Source: Brugia malayi | Taxonomy: Eukaryota; Nematoda; Chromadorea; Rhabditida; Onchocercidae | DNA length: 64,000 nucleotides | Direction of reading: 5' to 3' | Assembly (NCBI RefSeq): GCF_000002995.4 | Contig: NW_025062478.1 | Coordinates: forward strand, 12,520,001 to 12,584,000 | In this document: piece by piece, positions 1 through 12,200 of the stretch | How positions within the stretch are numbered: the stretch's first letter is position 1 | Layout of the letters: each line of letters starts with the position of its first letter | Position numbers and translations under genes: made by a program | The notes under the pieces: generated by a model | Told to the model about the DNA's origin: nothing | What the model saw: only the letters and a program-made list of their open reading frames with translations | The model's database searches: none

Positions 1-334
1 TAATTAATTGTAAAAGAACAATTCAAAATGTTAAATAGTAAATTTTAAATTTATTAAATTTTCATTCTCAAGAAATAAAATTACTTTTTATCAAATAATC
101 ATTACTCCTTTTTGAAGAAGTTTTCTTCCTTTTTTTTTAATTATCTCTTTTAAAAATATCTATGAGATAATATATTTTTAGAGATATTACTAACTTTTGA
201 ATGCATAATAGTATTAAATGCATAGTGCAATTTATAAATATATAACATTTCTTAGTTTTATTATATTTTATTGTAAAACTTTTTTGTTGTTGTCAAAATT
301 AAAAGAAAAAAAAAAAATTAAAAATTAAATTTAG
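1..334. other. Non-coding sequence, probably an intron of the ShKT gene
   Basis: No convincing exon is seen. The stretch ends with an acceptor-like TTTAG at 331-334, directly before a Cys-rich exon that starts in the middle of a codon, so it is most simply read as intron. The first exon and signal peptide of the gene must lie before the window. Confidence 0.5.
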
Positions 335-2908
335 ATTGCATAAATGGAACATCAAAGGGATGTCCAGCTGGTACAGTATGTTTTCTAAATGTGTGCTATC
401 CATCAGGAGGCGGTATATTTATAGTAATATAGAAGAAAAAATTAAAACTAATACTGTAAATAGAGAAATTAAATTACAAATAAAAAATATTGTCCATTTC
501 TAATTACTCCATTTTATAATTAAAAAGGAATAATACTTAATTATATTATTTAAATAAATAAACAATACATTAATGTAGTATGGAACAATAGAATAATAAA
601 ATTTTTTCTACCGTAAATATAAGCGATTTAAATAAGTTGGAATAGAAGTATTACTCAAAAATTGATTTTTTGTCAACTGTTGATTTAAAAAAAAAAAAAA
701 GGAGTTTTGGATGAAACGATTCATTCATCAAAATTAATTGCTTAATTAATTATTCTTAAAAAAGATTTTTGGAGTATGAGTTTTAGAAAGTTTTGATTAG
801 TTATTAAATATTAATTGCAGTAAATTCAAACTTTCATTTATAATCTAAATCTTTACAACAATAAGTCAAATCTTTGAAATAGTAATTTTAATTTTTGAAA
901 TTATAATTTCAATCCATGAAATGGTTTATCAGAAACTGATCATTTAACTAATCATTCCTGGCATTCCATGAAGATTTGCCCAATAGATTGTGAATTTTTA
1001 AGTGACAATTTAGACTGATAAGAAATGACAATTCAAAAGTTTGATAATATTTTCAGAAAATTGCAAAAAATTTTAATTTATTTCTTTCAACTTTTTAGCT
1101 TGCTCTAACGGAGCTTGTGATGCTGCATTCATATGTGTAAATGTCACATGCTTAAATATTAATGCACCTATACCTTCGGCCACTACAACTGGAAGTAAAT
1201 CAATTTATTTTATTAAAAAATAAAATTTTGTTTACAAAAAATGCTATTTTCATCGAAAGTAAACAAAGTTAAAATTGAAATAACAAATGCTAATTGATTA
1301 ATTCATACTTTTTCATAAATTTTTTTTTTTTTTTTTATACGTATAAAGCCTAAATTTTTATTTAAAATTTTTTTTTTTTATTTTTTGAAACTTTCAAATT
1401 TTACAAATGCTGAAAAATTATTGATAGTTTTAATTGTTAGTTCGCTAACAAACATCAAATTAATATTATGTTGTTTTTGTTTTTGTTTCCTTTTTTTTTA
1501 TTCTTTTTCATCCACAATTCACTTTTTTTTTTCTTGTCTTCAATTTTGTTTTTTGAAATGTTTTATTGCTAAATGAATATCTTTGTAGATCACATATTTT
1601 CCATTTGAAATGATAAAATAGATATTTTGAAAATTTAAATTTAAAATAGAAAACATTTTAGGCATTTTGAAGCAATTGCTACTTTTATTTTGAGTAAACA
1701 ATGTTGAACTTTTTTGTAGAATATATATTACTAATTATTAAAAATTTTTATTTTTGTTGAAATTCAAAAATTAGGCATTCATTAAATTTATTGTTAATCA
1801 AACAAAAATAACAACACTTTAGCAGTAACAACAACAACAGCCACAACAACAACAACAACAACAGCCACAACAACAGCCACAACAACAGCCACAACAACAA
1901 CAACAATCGCATGTATAGATCGTAATGCAGCAGGTCGACCCAGTGATTGCCCAAGATTGAAATATTTATGCGACAATCCCTTATATTACAACTTAATGAC
2001 ACAACAATGCCCATTTACGTGTAATCGTTGTACGGGTAGCAATTCTAACCCAACATCAGCAAATCAAGGTACTTTCATGCTTATCATTTATCATAAAACC
2101 CATTGTACGGGTAGCAATTCTAACCCAGCATCAGCAAATCAAGGTACTTTCATGCTTATCATTTATCATAAAACCCATTGTACGGGTAGCAATTCTAACC
2201 CAGCATCAGCAAATCAAGGTACTTTCATGCTTATCATTTATCATAAAACCCATTGTACGGGTAGCAATTCTAACCCAGCATCAGCAAATCAAGGCACTTT
2301 CATGCTTATCATTTATCATAAAACCCATTGTACGGGTAGCAATTCTAACCCAGCATCAGCAAATCAAGGTACTTTCATGCTTATCATTTATCATAAAAAT
2401 AGTAAAGGATGATAATATAGAAAAAATACAAAAGAATAAATAGTATTTATCAAATTGTAAAATAATGTAATTCTATAGAAAATTTAGCATTTATTTTTGA
2501 CGGAAATAATTTGCTAATAAAATTTAAAAGAAATCAATTGAAATGTTAAATGGAAAAATATTAACTACAAGAAAATACTGAATGGGAATGATTGAAAAAT
2601 TAAATGGCAAAAGTTAATCACGAAATTAATTAAATAAGAGAAAAAGAAAGATCAAATAATAATTAAAACATATTTGTTGTTGCTATTAATATTTTATTAT
2701 AATCATATTTGTTTTAATCTTAAATTATTGATTACTTGATAGAAATTAAATTTATTTAAATAAATAACTGAAGTAATTTTTAGCTTGTTTTGATCGAACT
2801 GGAGCAGATGGTACTTCAAATTGCGCCTCTGTTGCATATTTATGCCAAAATGGCTTATATCGTGAACTTATGAAGAGTCAATGTCCAAAAACTTGCAGAT
2901 ACTGTTAA
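335..2908 (+). CDS. Secreted Cys-rich protein with two ShKT domains (5' partial)
   Basis: Exons seen: 335-412, 1099-1194, 1823-2068, 2784-2908 (stop TAA). All splice phases are 1 and agree. The first two exons encode short Cys-rich segments (CINGTSKGCPAGTVC... and ACSNGACDAAFIC...). The third begins with about 25 residues of mostly Thr and some Ala, a mucin-like O-glycosylation-type linker, followed by a six-Cys ShKT domain with YLCDNPLYYNLM and CPFTCNRC. The last exon is a second ShKT domain (YLCQNGLYRELM, CPKTCRYC) ending right at its last Cys. ShKT domains in nematodes are common on secreted or surface proteins and proteases; no enzyme domain is seen here, so the role is unknown. The 5' end and signal peptide are outside the window. 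A 75-bp tandem repeat at the end of exon 3 copies its splice donor. A polyadenylation-type AATAAA lies at 2917-2922, only 9 bases after the stop. Confidence 0.75.
1826..1908 (+). repeat. ACA/GCC triplet repeat encoding the Thr-rich linker
   Basis: ACA codons interrupted by GCC at fairly regular steps, in frame within exon 3 of the ShKT gene, giving Thr runs broken by Ala. On the opposite strand it forms a Val- or Leu-rich open frame that is a shadow. Confidence 0.8.
2029..2397 (+). repeat. 75-bp tandem repeat, about 4.9 copies, spanning an exon/intron border
   Basis: Copies start at 2029, 2104, 2179, 2254 and 2329. Each holds the last 40 bases of exon 3 of the ShKT gene (from the last ShKT Cys codon) followed by the splice donor and the first 35 bases of the intron. 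Copies are nearly identical: copy 1 has ACA where copies 2-5 have GCA, and in copy 4 the donor GT is GC (2294-2295). Because 75 is a multiple of three the frame stays open through all copies to a TGA at 2410-2412. Confidence 0.9.
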
Positions 2909-4285
2909 ATAATTGTAATAAAATTATCGAGAAATTATTCATTTATTATTTTATAAGTAAAATATTCAATACATTAATATATTATATTGATTTTATGATA
3001 AAATAAAATTATTTTACTGTATGTGTTGCATTCCATACATATTATAAGATAAGGAAGGACTGAAAGAAATGATAGATGTAAGATTGATATACAATAAACA
3101 AATCAGAATGCTATTGAATTAAAACAGAATTCATATTGAAACAAAATTCAATTTAAATGTCTCAAATCATAGTATGAACAAGTCCGAAGATTTTTAAATC
3201 AATAAAAAAAAAATTCTAAGTTCTAAATTAAGACAGAGATAAATTTAAAAGATTTATCTTGGCAGGTAATGTGTTTAAAATATTCTATAAGAAATAATTT
3301 CAGCATGTTTTATAATATTAAATTAGCCTTAATAATAATAAATAACAATAATGACAGTAATAACAATAATAATAAATGACAATAATGATAGTAATAATAA
3401 TAATAATAATTTAATTACATGTATATACAGAATTATTAGAATGATAACCAATATGTTTACATTTTTGAATAATAAAGGAGAAAGATAACCTTTTGTTTTT
3501 GCATGACCTTATGAAATTGACCCTTGGAGATGTAATATGTGTACATGCGAAAGTAATGGTCAATACAAAAGGAAATGAATGTGACCGACAAAAGAATGTA
3601 ATGAGATAATGGATGGCTATTTATGTTTGATTATTTTGTCAACATTAGTTATTGTTTGTTTGTTTCTTTTCTTTGTTTATTACATAAGAACTTTGGTTAT
3701 TTCTGGTATTTGTTATAATCGGATTTTTCTTCTTATCAGTGATTCATTGTTTGTTTATTATGATTTTAGAGATATTAATTAAAGTATTTATGTATGTTTA
3801 TTTGTTTGCTTTTTTTTTAGTGGAGCGTTTATGAAAAATTTTCGTAGAGCCAAACAAATTTATTTTTATCTTACGGAATACTCTCAAACAGTAAAAAATC
3901 GCCACGTACGTGGTAAATTAGCATAGTAATGCTACAATAAGTTGAAACATTTTATTCTAAACTTTTTTTTTTTTTTACATATTTACTGATTGTTCTAAGC
4001 AATTTTAATAATAATAGTTAGTGATTTTACTACGGCAAAGGTTTGGTAGAATGATGCAATATTGATAACTTTTATCGAATAAGCAATTAATCAATCAATT
4101 AATTGTTAATTTATCAATTAAAAAGAAAAATTAGTCTCAGTTTTATCAAAAATGTTTTGTTGTTGTTTTGTTTTGTTTTTTTCAAGTGTGTTATACAAAT
4201 TTATGTTTCATAAAATTGTCAAACTTTTATCCTTTTCTTGTTTCCAAAAAAAAAAAAAAAAAAAAAAGAAAAAAAAAATGATTTT
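2909..4285. other. Intergenic, no gene seen
   Basis: AT-rich spacer between the ShKT gene and the kinase gene. Contains an AAT/AAC-type triplet microsatellite around 3326-3410, poly(T) tracts and a 22-base run of A near 4246-4267. No open frame of note on either strand. Confidence 0.6.
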
Positions 4286-4286
4286 A
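4280..4286 (+). other. 3' splice-site-like sequence before the kinase start (possible SL acceptor)
   Basis: GATTTTAG lies about 60 bases before the chosen ATG at 4346 and has no coding exon in front of it. It fits a spliced-leader trans-splice acceptor or the end of a 5' UTR intron. Between it and the ATG is a short upstream open frame, 4294-4368 (24 codons), which overlaps the main start in another frame and could lower translation. Confidence 0.4.
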
Positions 4287-4345
4287 GATACAAATGGATG
4301 CTATAGAAAAAAATTTAAGACTTGGCACTAAATTAAATAAGAAAT

Positions 4346-6356
4346 ATGCCTTATTCAGAAATGTTTAATGAAAAAAGAAGTGTTTCTTATTCTGAAATGT
4401 TTATTGCCTCTGAAAGTAATATAAATTGTGATAGTACCGAGTGTCACTTAAATTTCAAAGGAATTAACATTGATGAAAGTCGTATGCCTGTGTCACTGCG
4501 TGGAAAACAATGGATATTTGAGAAAGCAATCGGTGAAGGTAAATTATATTTCAATATTTTTGATCTTAAAAAACAACGATAATTTTTTATTTTTCTACAA
4601 CTAATCCATAGTAATCTAATCGTACCGTATAACTTACAGTATATACCGAACCTACAGAATTACAGTATGCTCGATCTACAGTATAAGTTATTTGTGCAAC
4701 TTCGCAGCAATTTATACATCCAATTTGCAGTTTATATGTCCAATCTATAGTATAAACAATAATACATATAAAATATGTGAAAAAAGAAATGAAAGTAATA
4801 TTTTATAAGGAAATGATAACATTGTTTAATTTAAATTTAATTTAAATTTAATGAAATTAGCAATTTAAGAGATTAGTTTATTTGATGCGAATAATCCATT
4901 GAAAATCTATGATTATGCAAATTAATATCTTTCTGTACGTTTATTTTTTTTTTTTTTTTTGTTCATTTGTTCATTTTCTACAGGAACTAATTTTAAAACA
5001 TACATTGCAACAAGTAATGACGGTGAAATATTTGCAATTCGGAGAAATCGTAAACAAGATCGAAGTTCCGAAGTTTATGAGAATGATGAGAAAGCTCAAG
5101 AAGAAATTGCTAATATTATGCAATTGCAAGTGGAATTGGTAATTTAATATTTGATAATGGTTCAGTAGCAAAAGGTCTTCATTTTCCTAATTAACAATTT
5201 AATTTGATTAAGATCTAATTAAGCGAATAATTTGAATAAATATGTAAAATAATGTTTAAAATAAAAAGTCAGAAATTATTTAGGATTTAGAAATGATGGA
5301 ACTTATCGGTAAGCACCTAAATATTGCCTCATTAATTGGTTTTCGCCAGGTAGGTCTGTGCTGGGAGCAATTTATGGAATATGTCGATGGTGGATGTCTT
5401 TTTAATTATATAAATGAAAATTACACAAAACGTAAGACTATTGCTATAATATTCAGATTTTTTAATTTAATAAAGTTTAATTGATAATTTAAAAAAAATT
5501 TTTTTTTTTAATGTGACTTTGATATTTCAAGTATGATTTTAACGTGTAAGTGATGCAAATTTATTTCAAATTATAGAAAATCGATTGTTGGAAGTTGAAA
5601 AAGCGCAATCATTTTTTAATGATTTATTAAGCGCAGTGGAACATATTCATAGTTTAAAAATTGCACATATGGATATCAAACCTGAGAATTGTCTTATTAC
5701 AAAAAGTGGTATAATTTAAAATTAAGAAAGCCTAAAGGTATAACTTATAAGCTTTTTGAAAAAAAAAAAAGTTAAAATAATATTATATCCATTTTAAATT
5801 GTTTGTAATTAAATATTGAAAATGATGTTTTAATATATTTTTCAATATTTTTGTTCAAATTTTTATTGCAATTAATTAATTTTGTAGGAATTGTAAAACT
5901 AACAGATTTCGATGAAGCAAGATATTTTATACCTAATCTTGATATACCATATCCGGTATATTTCACTGCATCATATGCTGCACCGGAAACATTCATGAAA
6001 CGATATCGGTATGTTCTATTAATTGATGTAAATAAATTAAAGCAATTCTAATTTAATGAATTATTTAAACGAAAAAAAAAAAACAAGAATGGAAACTTTT
6101 AATTATTTTTAAAATTTCAAATACACTTAGTAAATATGAAGATCATTTAATACAGTTAAAATTTCAAAACTTTTAGACTTTAGTAGTGTTTGAAATGACA
6201 GACTTTAAAGAATAGATAAGAGAGTTTAAAATTTCAAAGGCTTTTATGAATTTCGAAAAACTTTTCATCCTGAGAAGAAACAAAAATTCTTCTGATAATA
6301 AGTTAAGTTATAAGATATGAAAAAAAATTTTTTTTTATTAAATTTTGATATGATAA

Positions 6357-6396
<40 letters not shown>

Positions 6397-7361
6397 TAAG
6401 TTTTAATTTTTTTTTTTTAAGTTAATAAATTGAGCTTCAATTTCATGAAAACATTAATTTCTAACTTCTGATTTTTATATTTACTATTATCCACCTATTG
6501 TTATGCAAATAAATTATTTTAACTTTATTATTATGCAGGCCAAATTGTGCAGATATTTGGGCATGCGGTATCTTTTTATATTTTTTGTTGCAAGGATGTC
6601 TTCCATGGAGTATTGCAAATGGGTAAATCCTTTTTGTTTTTGTTTTTGTTTATTTTTGTTTTCAACTAATTTAATATTATTTAAGTGTGAAAAAACAGCA
6701 TAATTCATCGATTTGTTAATTGCAAAAACAAAAAAATTTCTTTTTTTTTTTTTTGCAACTAAAATAATTTTTAAGAAAAAAAATTGGTTATTTTGCAGTA
6801 AAAAAGATGTTGTTTACCGGAAATGGTCAAGGATGCAGGATAATGATAAAAGATTGCTGTTAACAATTCCGGAATGCTATGGATGTGTTTCAGGTGAATT
6901 AATTGATAAACTTTGAATAGATGCAATTATTTAGAATTAATATTTATTGCGAATTTTAATTTTAAATTTAAGCTATTCGAATTATGAAAATCAAATTTAT
7001 TTAGTTCTGATTTACAAGAACTAATTCAAAAAAAAAAGAAAAAAAAAAAAGAAAAAAAAAGTGCCAGTAGTTTTTTTTTTTTTAATTCAAATCTCTGTAG
7101 GAAAAAAAGTGAAAATAATTGATGCAAATTTTTTTTGTCATTTCAGCAATTGAAAATTATTTATAATGACAATGTGTATCTGAAAAAAAAAAAAATTAAA
7201 ACTAATTTATCTATCTTTTTTTACCTAAAATTATTCATAAAAATGAAAGTATTCTTTTTGCAGATCTTTTGATTAAAATTTTAAATGTGAAAGTTGAAAA
7301 ACGAGCTATACTGGAAGAAATACGAATGCATGAATGGTTAAAAAATTCGACAAAACGTTAA
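4346..7361 (+). CDS. CHK1-like protein kinase, divergent, probable pseudokinase
   Basis: Exons: 4346-4538, 4984-5138, 5284-5431, 5577-5708, 5888-6008, 6539-6622, 6799-6893, 7264-7361; 341 residues, phases all agree. The start is the first Met after an in-frame TAA. Residues 1-50 are a non-kinase leader with a repeated YSEMF (3-7 and 15-19). The kinase domain covers about 54-335. The closest family I can recognise is CHK1: order of motifs AQSFFNDLLSAVEHIH, HMDIKPEN (196-203), AAPE, DIWACGIF, LPWSIA..., and a C-terminal EEIRMHEWL match CHK1's layout. Key residues differ: the ATP-binding Lys position reads FAIR (Arg84), the Gly-rich loop lacks its third Gly, HRD is HMD, and DFG is DFD (216-218). 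The catalytic Asp198 and Asn203 remain. It may bind but not hydrolyse ATP, or be weakly active. The C-terminal CHK1 regulatory region is absent. Confidence 0.8.
6357..6391. repeat. AT dinucleotide microsatellite
   Basis: About 17 AT units in the fifth intron of the kinase gene. Confidence 0.9.
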
Positions 7362-9150
7362 ATAATTGTTTTTTTTTTTTTTTAAAAAAAAAAAAAACTT
7401 GAAAAATTAAATTTTATTTAAACTTTTTTAAAGTGAACATAAGATGAACAGAAGAAAGAAAAATTTAATTAGAAAATATTTGATAATAATTTTGTATTAA
7501 TAATTGTGATTATAATATTCGTTTGCTGCAATTTTTCGTCTCTATTTTTTTTTTTTTTTTCTTTTGTTTTGTTCGTTTTCTCATTTTGTTTGTTTACTTT
7601 CTTTGTTTATTTTATTTTTTTTTTTAAATTTGTTTTCAAAAGCTTTATTTATTCTAAAATAATTATTTCATTCACTATCTTTGCTGATTTTCCATTTCCT
7701 ATATTTGTCATTTATTCATAATTCGTTCTCTTTTTTCTTTGCATTACTAGAAAGAATGAATGGATTACTGATAAAAGATGATAAATTCATTATTTCGATT
7801 ATGGTTTTCTCCTTTTTTCTTGCATAATATTAAAGATTAATTAGATGCTATAATGATAACAATGTTAAACTTTATCAGTAATGAATATATTTGGAAAATT
7901 ATTTTATGTAAGCAACAATTTATCTGTTCATTTTGTTAAAATTTGATATGAATTGTAAATAATTTGAGTAATTATAATAAAATAAATATAACATATGAAA
8001 GTGTCTAGCAATAAAAAATAATCATATTTTTTAAGAAAACTGTACGAAGATGCTTGAACGAATAAAAAAAAAAAGATAATATTTTGTTAATCAAAGTTTA
8101 GTTTACACTTGCTAATCTAATTTTAACTCATCTACCGGGTTTATCTGAAGTTAAGTTTGTCTCAAATAGTTGTAAAGATTATTTCATATCATTATATTAT
8201 GGTTAAGCATTACAAAATGTTCTATTAAATTATGCTCAAAACAACTGAATAAATAATATTGCATAAGAAAAAAAGTAGAAATAAAAATTATTGAAAATTA
8301 TTTTATGATACAATTATGGTAAATAAACATTGGCTAACATTATATGAATACATTTTAGGCAACAAAAGATCAAAGAAAAATTTGATTACTTTGTAAAAGT
8401 CATTTCTTTAGTTTGGGTAAATATTAATTAATTAATTAATTAATTAATTGAAATCGATAGTGATATCCACTACATTCTTATCAATAAAACAACAATAGCA
8501 GCAATTTGAAGGCCAAAGAAAAAACAAATCAGCAAATTAATTTTTGTTATGCATAAGGTAAAATTGAAATAATGAAATTAGCTAAAAAAAAAAAAAAAAA
8601 AATTGTAAAATAATGTTGAAATTTAATTTTGACAAAAATTTGCATAAATATAAACATGACTGTATGCAAATAATTTGTTGTTATTATTATTTTGTCGAAA
8701 GTACAAGTCTACGGTTATTTCTCTAAAGTAATGTATGAATGTGTATTGTTTTATTTGAAATGGTATTTTTAATTCGAATATTTCATTAGTCTATTTAATT
8801 TATTATTGTATTTTTTTTTAAATTTACACGAAAATTTTATGATTTTTTTTTTTTTTTTTTTTAATTCTCTTTATTAACAATTTATAAGTAATCTTAATTT
8901 TCTTTTATAAAATATTTATTAAAAAAAAGAAAATATTTTTAAAGAAAAAAAGAAAAAAAAAATATTTTTAAAAAAATTGTTTGTAAAATATAATTTTTTT
9001 TTTCTTTTTTTTTTTATGAAATAAGTTCACAAAAAAAAGGAAAAAGATTTTTTCTTTCAAGCATTTCTTCCAAAATTTTGCAAAATTTTTGAAGAAAAAA
9101 TTTTTCGTCCAATTTCATATACGTTGATAAATTTGTTGAAAAATTTTGTT
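7362..9150. other. Intergenic, no gene seen
   Basis: AT-rich spacer between the kinase and PDZ genes. Holds many poly(A)/poly(T) tracts, a TTAA-type repeat at 8423-8450 and T-rich open frames (7506-7721) that are low-complexity and not credible proteins. Confidence 0.6.
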
Positions 9151-9158
9151 TACTTTAG
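9151..9158 (+). other. 3' splice-site-like sequence before the PDZ gene start
   Basis: TACTTTAG ends 74 bases before the ATG at 9233, with no coding exon before it. Consistent with a trans-splice acceptor; not proven. Confidence 0.35.
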
Positions 9159-9232
9159 AAAATTTTATAAATTATCAGCAGCAGTTAACTGATAACAGTA
9201 AGTGATAAATCAATTCATTGGAAGTGATAAAA

Positions 9233-12200
9233 ATGCAACGATTGAATTCAATAAATGATAGAAATGAAAAACAACAACGACGACAACGATCACAAATTGG
9301 AAGTCAATTACCTGAAGAATTTTATGATTACCTTGATCAGCGAAGTTAGAATGTTTTCCGTTTTAATTAATTGAAATTTTAATTTGTAATATTAAAATTA
9401 CTAACAAATATTTGCTACTATGAATGAATCGAAAATTTGCTGTTAGATTTAATACTAAGATTAGGTGACATATACACAAAAAATGCAAATTTGATTTATG
9501 ATAAAAGGTCAAAAGGGGTGATACTATCAATAAAGAAATGGAATTTATAATATATTTAGAAATAATGTGAAAACTTATTTATTCAATTTTTGTTTTCCTG
9601 TTAACCACTCGAATTACTTACAATCTCGGTCATTTTCCGGACCAGTGAACCCTACAAGACCGGATGATCGGAAACAAGATTGAGAGTATTTAATAAACAG
9701 ATTGATTGCAAGAAAATAATGCTGCAATAGAGAACGTATTCTAGAAGAGATTTAGAGATTAACATAAAAATTTAAGATAATACTGCATTATGCATTAGTG
9801 ATGACAAAATAGTATGTAATAAATTGCAGAGATGTTGAAAAATAGCATTTGTTAAGATTGCATTAGTAGGAGAAGTGAAAAAAAGACTATCAAAAAATAC
9901 AATCATTCTATTGAAGCAAACAATTAAGAGTAAAAAGAAGGAGAATGTGATGAATGGAGAAGAAGCAGAGATAAAAAAAGTTTATAACAATGAAATGAGA
10001 GAGGTGAAAAGAGAAAAACAACTATAAACATAACATTACACTGAAAGTTGAGAGAGAGCAGGAAAGAAATTTTCATTTTCTAATAAATTCTTCTTTTTTC
10101 TCCATGGAAGCAGATAAAAAAAGTAAATATCATGAATGTAATGAAAAGGGAGAGAGTTAGAAGAGAGAGCGGAAAACAGTCAGAGGAAATGTTTTTTGTT
10201 TTTTTTCGTCTGAATGATGGATGTGTCGAATAAGCGAATTGAAGTATTGGGAATTTTATTGGACTAGAAATTATGTGTCAACAATAATCTCTTATTGTCT
10301 ACACAATGTCTTATTGTTCATGTAATGTCTTATTGTACTGCATCATATCAATTAAGTGAGTAAAAATGATTGCTATTCTACTTTTTTTCTTCGTTTGAAT
10401 TTTTTTAAATATTTCATATTCAGTAATGTAATTGTTTCTTTTTTCTTTCATTTCAGATTTGATACGTAACGATCGTTTCCTGAAACGTTTCGGTAAACGA
10501 TTATTCAGTGTTTTCCGACGACCATTATTAAGACGTAATCGATCAAACGTTACATTATTCGATTCAGAGATTGATTCAAATTTCTCACTAGCAGCTGTAA
10601 CACCTAAACGTGCATTCTCATTGCTCAGTCAACGAACACTGTTATCAAGAAAGGTTTTAAAATTTTGATGGCTTTTTTTTTATTAAACTTAAATTGTTAA
10701 TCTTATTGTTAATTAAAATTAATCAATTGTTGGGCGGAATGATTTAGTAAACTGTTTGGTTTTGATAAAGAAATCATTCTTAATTGAGAATGATCGTTTA
10801 ATTTGAATTATTTACTGCATAGTTGCATATTGTTTAGGATGTACTATGTAAAATATTCATCATTGAATGAAGAAAAAACGGAATAAGTTATTATCAAAAA
10901 AATTATATGATATATTGGAAATTAGCAATTATGTTAATTACTCAAATAATATGATAGACGAACTTCGGTAGTGGCTAATTAGAGATGTAGGTTGTTTAGA
11001 TTACAATAGTTTTATGCTAATCCTATCTCATTTATAATTGTGATCGAGGTGAATAGATTACACTGCATATTATCAATGAAGGATTCATAATGAATTGAAG
11101 TAATTAATGGAAAGATCCAAGATATCTAGCAATTACTATACTCATATCCCATCTATGTGTGATTTTTTCTTTTGTGAGATTTTATAAATTTGGAGGAATT
11201 TTTAAATAATTAAGTTTTTCTTTTTTAGAGCAATCGAAACGGAGAAAATTTTTACATGGAAGGTTTGAAATTGACTAATAAATTGCGTTCGGAGAAAGTA
11301 AGCTTTTAGTAATTGTAATCTTTTCACATGATGATACATGGTGAGGTACAGAGAATAGAAGAAGAAAAAGTGTATAATAAAAGTGATATACAATAAAATT
11401 GTTTATTTCCTGTTGTTAGCAACGCTTTTGTCTTAATTATAGTGTTTTAGTTTGATGCAAATGGTGATAGTATATTATTGAATGGTGAAGAGACAATAAT
11501 AATAAAATTAGAGAAAGAAAATGGTGGTATGTTTGACTTTCTTTTGAATGTCTTTATTTTATTTTTCTATTGCTAACAATTTATTTGATTATAATCTTTG
11601 TCACTTTTGATATTATTTGGTGTACTTTTGATATTATCATAACTTATAATGCCAATTGTAGTCCTATTGAGAATGATATAAATTTACCACTTACATATAT
11701 AGCATCAATACATAGGTTTGTAGGTTTGATATGAGTGTTTCTTTATTCTTACTTCATAAAAACAGCTTTGATAATTTGAGAAATCATAGAATTTGGTTTC
11801 AACATTGTTGGCGGTATCGATCAGGAATATATTCCGGGTGATTCTGGCATATTCATTTCAAGAATTCAAAATGGTGGTTCAGCTGCGCGTGATAAAAGAC
11901 TAAAGATCGGTGATCGTATCATTTCGGTAATTTCTAAATTTAACAATAAGAAAATTTCTCATTAATTTCTTGATTTTAAAATTGACGACATGACATTTTG
12001 CAGGTAAATGGTATACTACTTGCTGATAAAACACATAATGATGCTGTAAAAATTTTGCAAAATACTAAGAATTCTGCAGTGCTCATGATTGAACAGAATG
12101 CTGAGTCACGAATTTTGAATGTAAGTTTTTTTCTAATCTTAACAATTTCTTATGGTTGCAAATTTCTAGTCCTGATTTATCTTAAACCTGAGCTATGCTA

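Noticed and set aside
1385..1576. A 63-codon Phe/Leu-rich open frame
   Set aside because: T-rich low complexity inside an intron of the ShKT gene.
2029..2412. 75-bp repeats as a CRISPR array or a phage-type repeat
   Set aside because: Copies are tandem without spacers, and the locus is a spliced eukaryotic gene.
7506..7721. A 71-codon Phe-rich open frame that looks like a membrane protein
   Set aside because: Composition is explained by TTT/TTC-rich non-coding sequence; no splice or start support.
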